From: Daphnia pulex
Taxonomy: Eukaryota > Arthropoda > Branchiopoda > Diplostraca > Daphniidae
Direction of reading: 5' to 3'
Length of the DNA: 64,000 nucleotides
NCBI RefSeq assembly: GCF_021134715.1
Contig: NC_060023.1
Span: 8,618,001 to 8,682,000, forward strand
Shown here piece after piece: positions 26,603 through 38,953 of this stretch. A model generated the notes under the pieces. The model was not told where the DNA came from, did no database searches, and saw only the letters and a program-made list of their open reading frames with translations. The translations under genes and the position numbers were made by a program. Within the stretch, counting starts at the first letter, position 1. Each line of letters begins with the position of its first letter.

Positions 26603-29059
26603 ATGTTGAACGTATTGCAGTACTGTCTCGTTACAGTCTTCTATACTGTAGGATTGATCCTTGCTATCATCACAGGATGGTGGGTGTACATTCGTACTTC
26701 CCCTTTCCATCGACTCGTCAATCAAATTCCTGGCCCCAGATCTTACCTTCCCATATTTGGAAATCTGTTTGAGTTTTCTGGAGGACTGGATGGTAAGACA
26801 ACTAACTTGACACTTTATGATATTTTCTCTATTATTTATTATAAGGACAATTTATAAGACGTGTTATAAAAAGTGGCTTATCTAATAATGTTTTGTGAAA
26901 TGTGTTGATACGCGGTTACAGATTTACTTCGTATATTTCATGAGAAATGGCCCCGGAAATATGGCGACATTTATCGAGTTTTTCTTGGTCCAAACTGCCA
27001 CATTTTTACATCGTCCCCTGAACTGCTGGAGGTACAAATAATCAACACTTAGCGCTTTGCCTGTAAATTAACCAATCGCGATTGTACAGGAAATTTTAAC
27101 TAGTCAGAAAATCATTGAAAAAGGTAAACCATACAAACAGTTGATTCCTTGGTTAGGCCAAGGACTTCTTGTAAGTTCCGGTAAGCAAAACGTGGAAACG
27201 GATGGATAGTTTGATACTATCTGCGTTGTTGTTTTATCAGACGTATAAATTTAAAATTGTATTTATGTATTATAGGGGAACTGTGGAGATCACGACGTAA
27301 ATTATTAACGCCGGCATTTCATTTTTCAATTTTGAACAACTTTGTCAAAGTTTTCAACGAGCAAAGCCTCGTCCTCTGTGGGATTTTCGAGGAAATCTGC
27401 CAATCCTCCACAGATGGAAAGGGAGAGATAGACGTTGACCCATATATTTCAAGATGTTCATTGGACATGATATGCGGTGAAAAAAAATATTTCAGTTCTC
27501 TGTCGTGTAATCAGGTCGTAACCAGAAGAATAATTGTTGATTTTTTGTTCGTCAAATTTTCATGAAATATATAGAAGCTGCGATGGGGACGAAAATAAAC
27601 GCACAAACAGAAATTTCTGATTACGTAACGGCAGTTTACAGGTAAATAACTGAAATCTCTAATTAAATGCAAAATTGACGTATGAAACATTTTTATTATT
27701 ATTATTTTTTAATTCTAATTATTATTATTATTTTTTAAATCTGTATAATATATTTACATTTTCAGAATGGGACAACTAATGGTCGAACAGTTTCTACAGC
27801 CGTGGTTAAGAAATCCCACAATATTCTCACTTTCTCCCCTGGGACGAGAACACAATCGACTGTTGAAAACTCTTCATGGCTTTACTAAAGAAGTAATAGT
27901 ATTAATCATTAGATATATCCTCTAGTTCTTTTGAGAAAATAAGTTGCATGGTTTCATTTTTAAGGTGATCCACAGAAGACGGGAAATCTTAAATTCAAGA
28001 AAGCACTTGCTGGAAACTAACCCGACAGAATTTGAAACCAGTACAGATTACAGCGTGTTCAAAACAATAACTTATGACCAAACACAAATTGTATCTAACA
28101 GGAAACCAGCTAGCACTGCTCGATTTACTGATTACAGCTTCCGATGACGGCCAAGTTCTCTCCAATCAGGACATTCAAGACGAAATTGACACTTTCATGT
28201 TTGAGGTACTATTTCCCAGTAAAAGTAATTATTGATTGAAGCGCAAACAAAAGTTTCTGATGTTTAATAAGGGTCACGACACGTCGGCCTCAATGATGGG
28301 ATGGTTTCTCTACTTAATGGCAGTGAACCCAGAATGCCAGGTAAAAAACAATTGACGCTATTATACTATAATGTATAATATCCCTAGCAATCAAATTTTC
28401 ATCCGGTATTTATATCGGGAATTTCACATGACACCGTGTATGCCACAATCAGGAAAAAGCGTACAACGAATTACAAGATGTCTTTGGGAAGTCGGAAAGC
28501 GAATGCACTCAAGAGGATATTCCCAATTTGAAGTATCTTGAATGTTGCATCAAGGAAACATTGCGGATGTACCCCAGCATAGCTGGATTTGAAAGACATG
28601 TCCAAGAAGATATTCGAATCGGTGACGTTACACGTTTTCTAATCCGCATCACTTGCTAATATAGAAGTATAATCTTTTTGTCCTTCTATAGGGAATTATT
28701 TGATACCTGCCGGTTGTTCGGTGGGATGTCTAGCTTTAACTACGCATAAAAATTCCAAATGTTTCCCAGACCCTTTAGTTTTCAAGCCAGAGCGTTTCTT
28801 GCTTGACCAGGCCGTTGGCCGACATCCGTACGCTTACATACCATTTAGTGCTGGACCTCGCAACTGTATCGGTATTTTAATTTCTAAATTATACGTATTT
28901 TATAATGATTTTGCCAAATGCCGCCTTTGCATTACTTTTGTGTTTGTAGGTCAAAGATTTGCAATGTTGGAAGCAAGATCGTGTTATCGAATCTTCTCCG
29001 GCGATTTAAATTCGAGCAATCACCCAACGCAACGGCTCCGATTCCTTCATTCCAGATAA
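26603..29059 (+). CDS. Cytochrome P450, CYP4 family-like, frameshifted 3' end
   Basis: Membrane-anchored haem monooxygenase of the CYP4 type (fatty-acid or ecdysteroid/xenobiotic substrates in arthropods; substrate unknown here). Exons: 26603-26792, 26922-27031, 27090-27180, 27276-27476, 27575-27641, 27766-27892, 27965-28040, 28102-28205, 28272-28340, 28453-28621, 28692-28871 and 28950 to the end. Landmarks in order: N-terminal anchor, PGP hinge (IPGPRSYLPIFGN), helix-C WRSRRK, I-helix EGHDTSAS, ExxR (KETLR), FKPERF, and haem loop PFSAGPRNCIG. After GQRFAMLE in the last exon the expected C-terminus (SKIVLSNLLRRF...) continues in another frame to 29106. One base seems missing near 28973. As read, the protein stops at 29059 (497 aa) with an altered tail. 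It is either a damaged allele or an assembly error. Confidence 0.88.
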
Positions 29060-29106
29060 CCCTGAAATCGTTAACCGGGATTCATTTAAGCGTCTCTTGT
29101 CGTTGA

Positions 29107-29652
29107 AGACACTTTTCATGAAAAGTAGTAAGAGCATGGAGTATTAGACAGCTGAATCTCAATTCCAGAAACATCTATTTCTCCAAGCATAGTACAAGCT
29201 CTTTGGTGTAATATAAGTCTACCAAGTTGACAGATAAATTTATTGTTGATTGAATTTTATTACGGTTTCAATGATTTTCTGAAGTAGCCTACATGTCTGC
29301 TTAAAAATAAAGATCCAAATTGGTAAGATGGCAGATGGTAACTTCGTACTTTATAATTTGAATCTGGGAGGGATTATGAATGAAGCTTTAAATAATCTAC
29401 TATTCTTATCTTATTTATTTATTTTGTTTTAGAAGATAAACTTGTCTACCTTCATCTCCAATTCTTCCGATTTTCGAATTTAGGCGGCTTCAACTTTAAA
29501 GCAAATGTTACAATAATGTCCGCTAGATGGCATCTGTTTTATCGTGACCTATCCGATTTCGTCATATTCTCGAAAACACTCATAACATTGAAACGTCGTG
29601 TCATTGTCGTGCATCCTCTATTCTGGTAACTGGTAAAATACGAAATCGAAGA
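29107..29652. other. P450 3' flank and WBP2 promoter region
   Basis: No gene. An AATAAA occurs in the P450 3' flank (about 29308). The second copy of the dispersed ~100-bp repeat lies 80 bp before the WBP2 start. Confidence 0.5.
29468..29571. repeat. Dispersed ~100-bp repeat, copy 2
   Basis: Collinear with 21368-21472 (see that entry). It lies immediately upstream of WBP2, so it may contain part of that promoter or leader. Confidence 0.75.
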
Positions 29653-30820
29653 ATGTCTCTCAATACTGCTCACGCAAATAACGGTGTGCTGATTTATGCT
29701 GGAGAATGGTGAGTTGTAGAGACATCAAATAACTAACGAGAAAATCGAATTCGCATTTACCTTTGACAACTTATATTTCAGTATTCTGTTGTATTGCGAC
29801 AACGTCGTGATGGAGTTCAGCGGGCAAGATAGACCAGAGTTTAAGGGTGATAAAGCAGGCAGGCTCTACTTGACTACTCACAGGATGATCTTTAACAGTT
29901 CGACAACAAAAGATCCTCTTCAAAGCTTCAGCTTTCCGTTTTGCACCATGAAAGATGCAAGTTCATTTTTCTCATTAGCACTCGAATATTCAAATAGTCA
30001 TGACAACTTGATATTAGGTTGAACTGGAACAACCCATGTTTGGAGCAAACTACATTAAAGGAAAAGTTCGTGCCCAGCCAAATGGTGGATGGGTTGGAGA
30101 AGTCAAGTTCAAGCTCCACTTCAAACATGGTGGAGCCATTGAATATGGACAAGCTATGTTGCAAGCTGCAAGTATAAGTATGTTTCATTTTCTCTAGTTC
30201 TTTGTATTTTGTTGTATGTTTTTTAACAGAGAGGTTTTGTATTTTCAGCCAAGCGTAATCATCAATATTCTGATGAACCACCTGCCTATCAGCCACCATC
30301 TGGACCATGGCATAACGCTCCACCACCAGCCTATTCTACTCCTAATGGTGGTTATTATGGATGGGTGCCTCCACCCACGAATGCATTTCCCAATGCTCCT
30401 CCAGGTTGGTTTATATCTATTCCTTCTTAGAACTCAAATTGAAATTCATAGTTTAAAATTTATTTATAGCAAATTCAGTTTTCATGACTGACATGCCTCC
30501 TCCATACCCTGGAATTTATCCTGGAAATGCTAATAATGGATACGCACCATCTTCAAATGGTAAAAAACTCAAAGGATTTGTTTTTGTTTGTTTCAAATAA
30601 AATGCAATTTTTGTATAGATGCCAAGGCTGCCGAAGCTGCCGCAAGCGGAACTGCCTACTACGATCCCAATACTCATTATGCTTACGTTCCTCCAGCATA
30701 TGTAAGATTCCATTTAAAAGGTTCCTTCACTGACATGAAAACTAAACATTTTATTTGTTTTTCTAGTCCAACGATGCCCCGCCCAGCTATGAGGAGAGCA
30801 AGGACAAGAAATTCAAATAA
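29653..30820 (+). CDS. WBP2: WW domain-binding protein 2 (WBP2)
   Basis: Adaptor and transcriptional coactivator with an N-terminal GRAM domain and a proline-rich tail that binds WW domains of YAP/TAZ-type and NEDD4-type proteins. Exons are 29653-29708, 29782-29956, 30018-30177, 30249-30404, 30470-30559, 30619-30701 and 30767-30820, giving 257 aa (human 261). The GRAM part is clear ([29 protein letters not shown]). The tail carries five PPxY motifs: PPAY, PPAY, PPPY, PPAY and PPSY. Intron 2 (29957-30017) uses a GC donor (GAT then GCAAGT), which phase and homology require because the protein continues V-E-L-E-Q-P at 30018. All other introns are GT-AG. Confidence 0.95.
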
Positions 30821-31346
30821 AGAGCATCCAAATTCGCAACATTCACGGTCGGCAAATTTTTCTCTATTCCCTAATATACTTCACATCTATTTAAGAAAAT
30901 TATAGTTGTGTGTATTTGATGTCGATCTGATATATCACGCTATAGCATTCCTTATTCCCGTTCTACCGAGAATTTATATCTACTAGTTGATTTTTTGCGT
31001 TTAATCTCTAGTCGTTTCCCGACCGTTCGTCTTGTAGTTTTTTTTTTCCTGAATATTATGATCGTCCCACTCGATTTTAGATCGTTTCCGGCTCTTGTAT
31101 TCTGTGAAAGAAAACTTTTTTCCATCCTGGAATAGAGTATGTGTCGCGCTTCAACTCGTCTGATTTGTCTCTTGGTTTTGGAAAACAAACTTATAGCGAT
31201 TTTATAGCACAACAAACGATGAAATAGTGGTAGATTTGATGAGAGGATAGAAGTATGTTGGCACGACGCACGACATAATTTATATTGTTAAAACATTTTT
31301 TTTTTGTTCGATCAAAGGGTGAAGTGGCCGCAAATCGTTTGCGAGC
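30821..31346. other. Convergent 3' UTRs of WBP2 and the astacin gene
   Basis: The WBP2 stop (30818-30820) and the astacin stop (31347-31349) face each other. No further gene was found. Confidence 0.5.
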
Positions 31347-33867
31347 TCAAAGGCCGAGTATGTCACAGAAAGACTCGTACTTGAGCTTCTCGTAAGGTGA
31401 AATTTCGAAGCAACCGTAAAGCTTATTCACTTTGTAGCAATCCGTCCGGCTCAATCCGTCGCGCTGGCCGATCTTGGCATCACGACGCTTCGGCACCAAC
31501 GTTGGCTTGTCTCTTCCCGCACTTAATTTTGAACATGGAACATAAAATCTCTTCACTTTATATTCCATTTTAAATTCATTTTGAAAGGCTAGTTACCTGA
31601 AGAAATGGGTCCCGTAGTGCATAATGGACGTGTAGTCGTACTCGAAATCGTAGGTCGTGTTAAGCAAACTCTGCTTGGCAAAATTATGCAAAAATGCTGA
31701 ATAGAAGAAGGGAATGAAAATAGATCATAAAAAATTTGAGAAATTTCGGTTCAAAATTGGCTCACGTTTAACGACATTTTCTTGATTCAAAGTGACGTAG
31801 TCATCTCGGTCTGCTCGTGATTGCTCGTGAAAAATACCCAAGGCGTGGAGCATTTCGTGAATAGCTTTTCCCGGCCCTCCCAGACACTTGGGACCTGTTA
31901 TGTTTGATAACGTTTTTAGAACTTGTTAGTTGCTGGGGTCCGGATTAGAGGTAAACCCGTTTTTTTTTTTTTTTTTTTTCTTTTGTGTCGGTGTGGCCAT
32001 ACCTTGACTATCTGGAGGCTGAAGCGACAGGACCTGCTGCCCACCCGTACGACCGATGAACGACCAGCAACTGTATAGACAGAAGCCAACCAGAATTTGA
32101 ATGAGTACAAATATTTCCCTCAGCTCGGTGGCAAAGGCCTTTTTTTTTCTTTCTTTTCATGAACTAAAAGTGGAATTGTTCTTATCGTGAGAAGCGGTCG
32201 TTACCCGGCTGGTTCCTCGACAGGCCAAATAAGCAAGTAGTCCTCCACCTCGCCGTCGTATGGGACGAAATCGATGCAGGTCATCAATCCAAGGGTGTAC
32301 AAGGCTGTTTGTATGGTTTCTCGGTCGACCGGGTCTATGGGGGAAAAAAGGTTGTGTGTTAGACATTTAAAAGGAATTTTTCTACGGATTCTCATCTAAC
32401 TTGAGAATCCTGGACAAGACCAACTATGCGCTTTTCTTTTCTAATCGCAACTGAAAAATCTCTCGAGCTCTTACTGTATTTGTGGCTTATGTGATAAGGC
32501 ACTGTTGCATTCTTCCATCGTCGTTCGGGAAAGACATCAAACTTGAGTCCTAAACGCCAAGTGTAGTACGTCTAAAATGTGCGCAGCCATTAAAAAAAAA
32601 TTTCAAAAAGAAATTTTTTTTTTTTTTAATATCGCTTGAACTTGTTTTCGTACATTGTAAGAAAAAAAAATGTTATATAATCACATCGGGCGACAATCCG
32701 GCGATATCTCCCTCCCACATCCCGGGGCTAACCTCCGGGTCTGCTTGTTTCAAACTGAGCTGTACGTTGCGATCGTAGTCGACGACTTGTTTTTGCGCAT
32801 CGAAATGGATGGTGAAATATTCGTCATTAACATACACTTATAGCTTAGAAGTATATACTAAGTATATGACTTACTCGACTTTTGCAGAAAGGAAAGGGAG
32901 GAGGTCTGCGGGAATGGCACCGGCTTTGGCAGAGGGCCGGCCAGTGAGCACGCAACCAGCATAACAATCAGCATCAAAGTCGAGTCTCTGCAGCGCTGCC
33001 AAAAGAAAAGAGAGGAGCGTTAGTTTGATGCAACCGATTAGATCTCTTTTCTTATTTCCTTTGGTTTGTATCAAGGTCGTTCGTCAAAACTTCATGTTGT
33101 AAAAATGACGAGAGGATAACCATTTTTATTGTAGACTTCTTCATTTCTTCTTTTTTCTTTGTGCCAGGCTTGTTTGACATTTGAAATTTGTACATTTTTT
33201 TCAAGTCGTGAAAATTTTAGACGATTTCAAATTAAAGATAGGGGGGAAACAGGACCCTTGAAAATTAGCATTGCCCCACCCACGGAGCCGCTAGCGTGAG
33301 CTGATCTAACCAGTGTTAGTGTGTGGTTGTTGCAAACCCGTCAAGGCCAAGGTCTCGATTTTGTACAGGTACAATCTGCTTCTTCTTATAGACGAGGATT
33401 AGTGTGTATTATAGACCAATTTTGACTTGGCCAGTGCATCGTTAAAATGAGGCGGATCTGTGTCTTGTTGGCTCCTTGAGAATGGCGTTGATTTCGTTGG
33501 GACTGGGCACGTTGAATTATGTCGGCACTTAAAAAGAAATATCTAGCCATAGTCGACAACAACAAGGTCAATAGCCGGTTCGCCAAGGAGAGAAGAGACA
33601 AGAAAGGCAATATGCAAATAAAGGCTACCGTACTACAGCCCTTTTATTTTTTCTCGAAAATAATTCCCTTTAGAGATGTCTATGTGTGAGGCAATTCAGA
33701 TTCGGTTATGAGTCACGTGCCATTGCATATTCAATTGCGTCGTTTTTTTCTCTATTTCATTTGAAATAGTAGCGGGTGGTCCGAACGATATCAGGCGGCG
33801 TGGTGAGCAAAGTGAAGATGGATGGGAGTGATAACTGGATGGGGTTGCTAAAAGGACTTACCGTCAT
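31347..33867 (-). CDS. Astacin-family zinc metalloprotease, secreted
   Basis: Secreted zinc endopeptidase of the astacin (M12A) family. Nine exons: 33867-33862 (Met-Thr), 32995-32875, 32836-32685, 32571-32475, 32334-32205, 32070-32003, 31894-31766, 31696-31597 and 31521-31347, giving 325 aa. An N-terminal signal peptide (core [14 protein letters not shown]) is followed by a prodomain. The catalytic domain starts near 114 (NATVPYHIS) and contains the zinc site [12 protein letters not shown] (204-215), [10 protein letters not shown], and the Met-turn SIMHYG (258-263). Disulphide cysteines flank the domain and end it at LYGC, followed by a short extra tail; no CUB, EGF or ShK module. Two introns are odd: intron 2 is only 38 bp (32837-32874), and an A20 run lies in another. 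Zinc and catalytic residues are all present, so it should be active. Confidence 0.9.
31960..31979. repeat. T20 homopolymer
   Basis: Run of 20 T on the plus strand inside an intron of the astacin gene. Confidence 0.9.
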
Positions 33868-36800
33868 GTTTTTGTCTTTTCTTCGCGGAGACTAGAAGAG
33901 AAGCCAACACGTCATCACCTCCCCAACTCTATCGCGAATAAAAAAAAGCTGCTAGGTAGCTTCCAATTTGGAAATTCCCTCCGTACTATATTTTACTTCA
34001 GACTCCCACTTTCCCTGGATCAACGGAAGAAAACTCAATTCAAAGTCAGCGGTCCTCTTCTTTCGATTGGAGCGGCTGCTGCACACAAGAGTGTGTTCAA
34101 AGGCCAAAATCGAGCAACGCGAAGGACGGTTGGCCAGCGACTGAAGTCTCACATCCCACAGGCAGACGGTCAAGTTCTTTTTTAACATCTTCTTTTTTTC
34201 GTTAAAATAGAAGAAGGAAGGAAGAAAAAAATAATAAAAAAAAAGGCCCGGAGAAAAGAGTGTATATAGAGAGAGAGAGTCTGATGGCGAGGATGGGCGT
34301 GGACTACCTGAATCCACCGTTGTGTGGCTATAGAGCGCGAGTGAGCAGCCACTTTGCGGGTGTAGAAACCAAAGTTAGCGGATTTCCCCCCTTCTCTCGC
34401 AATTCTACAGAGAATTGAAACACAAAAACCCATTATAATAATGATGATTTAGGTATTCGATTCAAGACATCTTTCTTTCGTCCGTGTACACACACACACA
34501 CATTAATCTCTTTTTATGTTAACGATTTTTTGCTTAGTAAAGAAGAAAAAAAGAAGAAAAAAAAACATTCAAAGTGATGTACGACGTCGGCCGTTAATGG
34601 GCGTAGGGTTTTTTTGTTTTTATCATGGGGCTATATCCAACTTGGCGAGGGGGATAGTACTTTTTTCCAAGGCGAGGGCTGGAGATTAAATAATTCTCGT
34701 ACGCATCTATATCTAGCTATATCTTTCCTAGGTGGAGTTTCGTAGCCGTCACTGGCGGATCAGCAGGAGGCAGCAGCAGCGGCTATAGGGGGGAAGTCTT
34801 TTAACATGTCCATCGGATGCCGTCACACACCTCTCTTTTCAAGTCATTAGCGGCAAGCGATACCTATCTGTGTGTTTGTCCTTGGCAATGGTTTCGAAAA
34901 AGAAAAGAAATTTTATTTTTTGACCGGACGCAATGACTGGTTCTTGTGGTTAATCCTCTGCTCTTATCAGAATGTCACGTCAAGTAGAAAACGAGCCGAT
35001 TGGATCAATCAGTTTCATCATCCCATTTCTCAAGGGTATATCATGCTTGCATGAATTGCTTTTTATGTGGGGGAAAAAACAGCGCGTGATAACGATTGCT
35101 GCATAATATCGACTCAACAAAATGAATTGTTTTTTGTTCTATAGGTGTGCATAATGCAGCTTTATAATAAGGGCGTGTTGGTTAATATTCGTGCATTTAC
35201 ACTCAGTCAATGTTTCATAGTCGACGATTGACATGATTCTGCCCATGGGCTCCTCCAAAGCTTGCAAGTTTACATAGACGGTCATGCCGCTAGGGTTTAT
35301 CTTAAATGCAGTCAAATGGGCCCGGTTTCATTTCCAAGATGATTGCAGCTTTTATCATTTTTGTTTTCTCTGGAGGAGGAGGTTGCTCCTTATTTTTTTT
35401 TATCCCGTTTGTTTTTGTTTCATTTTTTGACATTTGTTTTTCATTTTTTTTTTACCAGGAACGACCGACGAGGTCACTGAGGTCCATGACCCGCTAACTG
35501 TACACCCCGATAGTCTCTCTCTCTCTCACTGCACAATCTCTGAAAGGTTAAGTTTTTTGTTTTAACGATATTATCGGATTGGATCAGCTCCAGCCAAAAT
35601 AACACTGCCCCATCTGTGTGATGTGCGCATCAGTCGATCAAGGAAACCCGAGAGGCCGAGGGAGGTGTTTCTCTTTTTCAAAATGGGATTGTCATGCTCG
35701 GATGCCTTTTACGTAAGATTTTCCACAAGTCGACCGTGCATAATTTGTTTGTTTTTTCGCAGTAAGAAAAAAAGGTCTCGTTTTCCCATTCGCGTGCGCA
35801 TCCTCGTTATTTCATTTTATTTTATTTTTTGGGTCGCTTCGCAAACAAACCATTCATCGTTAGTTTCAATATGCGTGAAGGTAAGCGTCATTTTTCATTC
35901 TTTCATGACCGTGCACGCTGGGCTTTTCCAGGGGACCGCATCGGATCTTGGCCCGTTTGATAAATGTGTGGTTATTTCGGTTATTGCGTTGCATAAAAAT
36001 TTGAGAAAAGGTGAATCCTTTTTGAGTCGCGATACTCGTGACCTGATGGCATTGGGAAGGCTAAATAAGCATCCGCTTCTGGTAACAGGATTTTCGGCGA
36101 ATGATTGTTATTAGCATCATCTTGTGGCTTTGTTTCCTACAGTCTGGTGGTGCCTTGGCGCTCCATTATGATTCCATCACGTACGTTCCATTAACGTTTG
36201 GCCGAAACAGGTTCGAAAGACTTTTCTGCTGATATTGTTCGGCAGTCAAACTCGGCTCGACAAGTCACGTCCAGGATTCCCCATTTGTTCTTCGAAATCG
36301 TCTGCCATTTGCCACTTATCAGCCGTTTCTTGATTATTGACGACTAGCCAACGTTCCCAGCATGTCTAGTTGAAAACGATTGCATATTTGTGTTTTGGGG
36401 GAGGTCATTGGCTTTTTGGGTTCTCCCTGGACAACAATTGATTCTTTTTTTCCAAATTCACGATCACGACTTTTCGACAGGTGTTCGGCATTTTGAGAAA
36501 AAGAGTGGTTCCACTTTTCCGAACAAACGTTATGTCACCGCAAACTGCACACACTACAAGGAAACAACGCCCTACACCGTTTAATTTTAAAATTTTCAAG
36601 GTAAAGGTTACGAAATATCAACACAGGTTACGATCTTTGGACAACAAAGTTAAGTTCACACGATTTTATCATTACGAGAAATATTCGCTAGAAAACCATC
36701 CTCTGTGCACTTTCGATTTGTTTGACGTGCAAGGAACTAAGCATGAATTATTTATACACATGGGCGTAAAAGGAAAAAAATGACTTCTTTTATTTGCGTA

Positions 36801-37979
36801 GTACGATGTCACTGTCATAAAGAAATTTGATGCGCAATCATTTTGATATGTGATCGTGAAAACAAGTCGAGCCTTGGCAAATCTTAAAGAAACAACTTTT
36901 GTTTGTCACGTTTGTATCTCCCTGCCCATCAGTTGAAAGAGATATTATTCATGCTGTTCCCATTGCGACACTCGCCAAATTGTGTTGGCCGTTTGTAATC
37001 CTTAAGCTTTCGCAATATTTCCTGCGTAGAAGATTCTGGATTCCATTCAACGAGTCGACATTTCCCGTTAAGTATGTGGGTAAGTTTACTTGTTGAAAAA
37101 CGCAATTGTCACATGATAAATTTCAATGCTTAGTGCTCTTAAATGCTTGGTCTTTCGTGTAATTCACTAGGGAAATATTTACATAAAACTAATAAGAAGA
37201 TTGTGGTGATGAGCGTGATGACTGTTGAGTGCCGACATGATGGCCTTTGGATAAAAGGTAAACATTTGTGTTGGTGCATTACTAAGTCGTTGATTAATTG
37301 TGCAATAGTTACGCCATGCGAGGTCATCTAAGCTAAAGTTTGGAGGTTACCGCAAATGAGTATATAGAAGAAGATAACAGTACGGTATTAGTCTGGAGTT
37401 ACGTAAAAAAAAGATTTGAAGTTGAACTGCGGTCAAGATGAAAAAGGTCAACCATTAATAAGCGATATTAGATTAGCCGTGTACTACACTATTTTACCTA
37501 ATGATTTATACGACATGGCCATCACAGAACCGGATGAATGTCAAGTTCAAGGAAAATATATGCAATACAATTAAAAGATAGAGACCCCACTCTAAATAAT
37601 GCCGCTCCATTCCTATCTATGCCGTGTACAGTGGACAACAGGTGGAAGATGTAACGTGAACGGACTTTATGTTTAGCAGAAAAAAAATTCTTTTATTGAA
37701 AACAAATTTTAATTAGCCCCCTGTATCATGAGCTGAAAATCGCATCCTTTGTTGGCTTTGCGAAAAATTCATTTGCTCAAGCTTTTCCTTCTTTGCAGGA
37801 TAAACAGGAAAAAATAATCAAGAAACATTAAAATGAAACGCGGAAAGGAAATTATTAAAAGGCCAATCTGCATGTAACACACACACATACACACTTGCTT
37901 TCTTCTCATCTCCATCTTGTTGCGGCGTGACAATTTGCCAACAAATTCCTGGTGATGATGATGAAGATAATAAATTTGT
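33868..37979. other. 4.1-kb region without a supported gene
   Basis: Upstream side of the astacin gene and 3' side of the KDEL-receptor gene. Open frames at 35623-36114, 36481-36783 and 36899-37096 (all +) are the longest, but none resembles a family I know and no consistent splice chain was found. The sequence has T-rich and CT tracts, (CT)n at 35515-35527 and a short (AC)n at 34489-34501. A short leader exon of the astacin gene may extend past 33867. Confidence 0.45.
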
Positions 37980-38953
37980 TTATGCTGGTAGTTGCAGTTT
38001 CTTTCCTTTGAGAACTGAAAAAAAAGATGAAAATTTTGTAATTGGCCTTGCCCTTAGCAGGTAATAAATTGTGATTTCTTACCTTTGGTTATGTAGAGGT
38101 AGAAGAAGTCGCAGTACAAAATAGTTTGAACGATGCCGGCAACTACAGCGATCCAATCTTGGAAGCTCTCACCATAGTAACGGTAGATCCAGTTTAAGAT
38201 GTACAGAGCACGGTAGGAGCCCAAAGCAAACAAGTAATGTGATGTGATAGATTCAGCCTCTCCAGTCTTTGGAATAAAGTATTGATTAATGTAAGTTTTT
38301 TTTTCAGTTTATCTTACAAGTTAGTTACCTTGGAAACCATGAAAAGTTGGGGCAAGATCGCAACTGCTTCCAGATAGATTGAGAAAGCCCACAGCACTTC
38401 CATGACAGAGAACTCGTGGTTGAAAAGGAGAGCCAAGGCGGCAACAGGAATAAGCAAGAGTTCGACTCTGAGGAAATTAAAATAAACCTTGATTTTTAAT
38501 AGCCGACTATGATTTATGTGACTATGGAAATAACATTTACCTGAATGTGTCATGATTTCGGTCATATGTAGCCCTGAATTTGACATACATTAAATAAAGT
38601 GTGCCATAGGATGCTGCAATGAATACCACCTAATCAAAACAGCTGTGAAATAAACCGTAATGTGTTCAATATTAAACAGATTGACAATACCTTCATGAAA
38701 GAGTTGTAGAGCGAGACATAGTTTGTCAATAAATCCAAGTACCTGGTGGTGTAGACCAAGGCAAACAGAAATTGAGACTTACCCGAAATACCTAAAGAAC
38801 GAGAAAGATTGGAGATTGAAGTACCGCGCGAATTTTTGTTTATGGTTTTTGTTCCCCAGTACCTGCACACGAACGACTTTTCCATATCTTCAACAGAAGT
38901 ATGACAATAGCCAGAAGATGAGACAAGTCTCCCAATAGACGGAAGATATTCAT
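37980..38953 (-). CDS. KDELR: ER lumen protein-retaining (KDEL) receptor
   Basis: Seven-pass Golgi/ER receptor that captures escaped ER proteins carrying a C-terminal KDEL-like signal and returns them in COPI vesicles. Exons are 38953-38863, 38791-38691, 38629-38541, 38467-38329, 38266-38083 and 38014-37980, giving exactly 212 aa, the usual family length. Strongly conserved from the start ([16 protein letters not shown]) through [27 protein letters not shown]-type (here [11 protein letters not shown]), [11 protein letters not shown] and [16 protein letters not shown]. The C-terminus [16 protein letters not shown] contains the lysine-rich COPI retrieval region. The gene is head to head with PI4K2, with 638 bp between start codons. 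No anomaly seen. Confidence 0.97.

Noticed and set aside
28041-28101. Apparent frameshift in the middle of the CYP4 gene
   Set aside because: Explained by a 61-bp GT-AG intron that restores the expected NQLALLDLL frame.
33386-34433. Minus-strand frames upstream of the astacin start
   Set aside because: No splice chain or protein family; the region is more likely leader or intron and promoter DNA.
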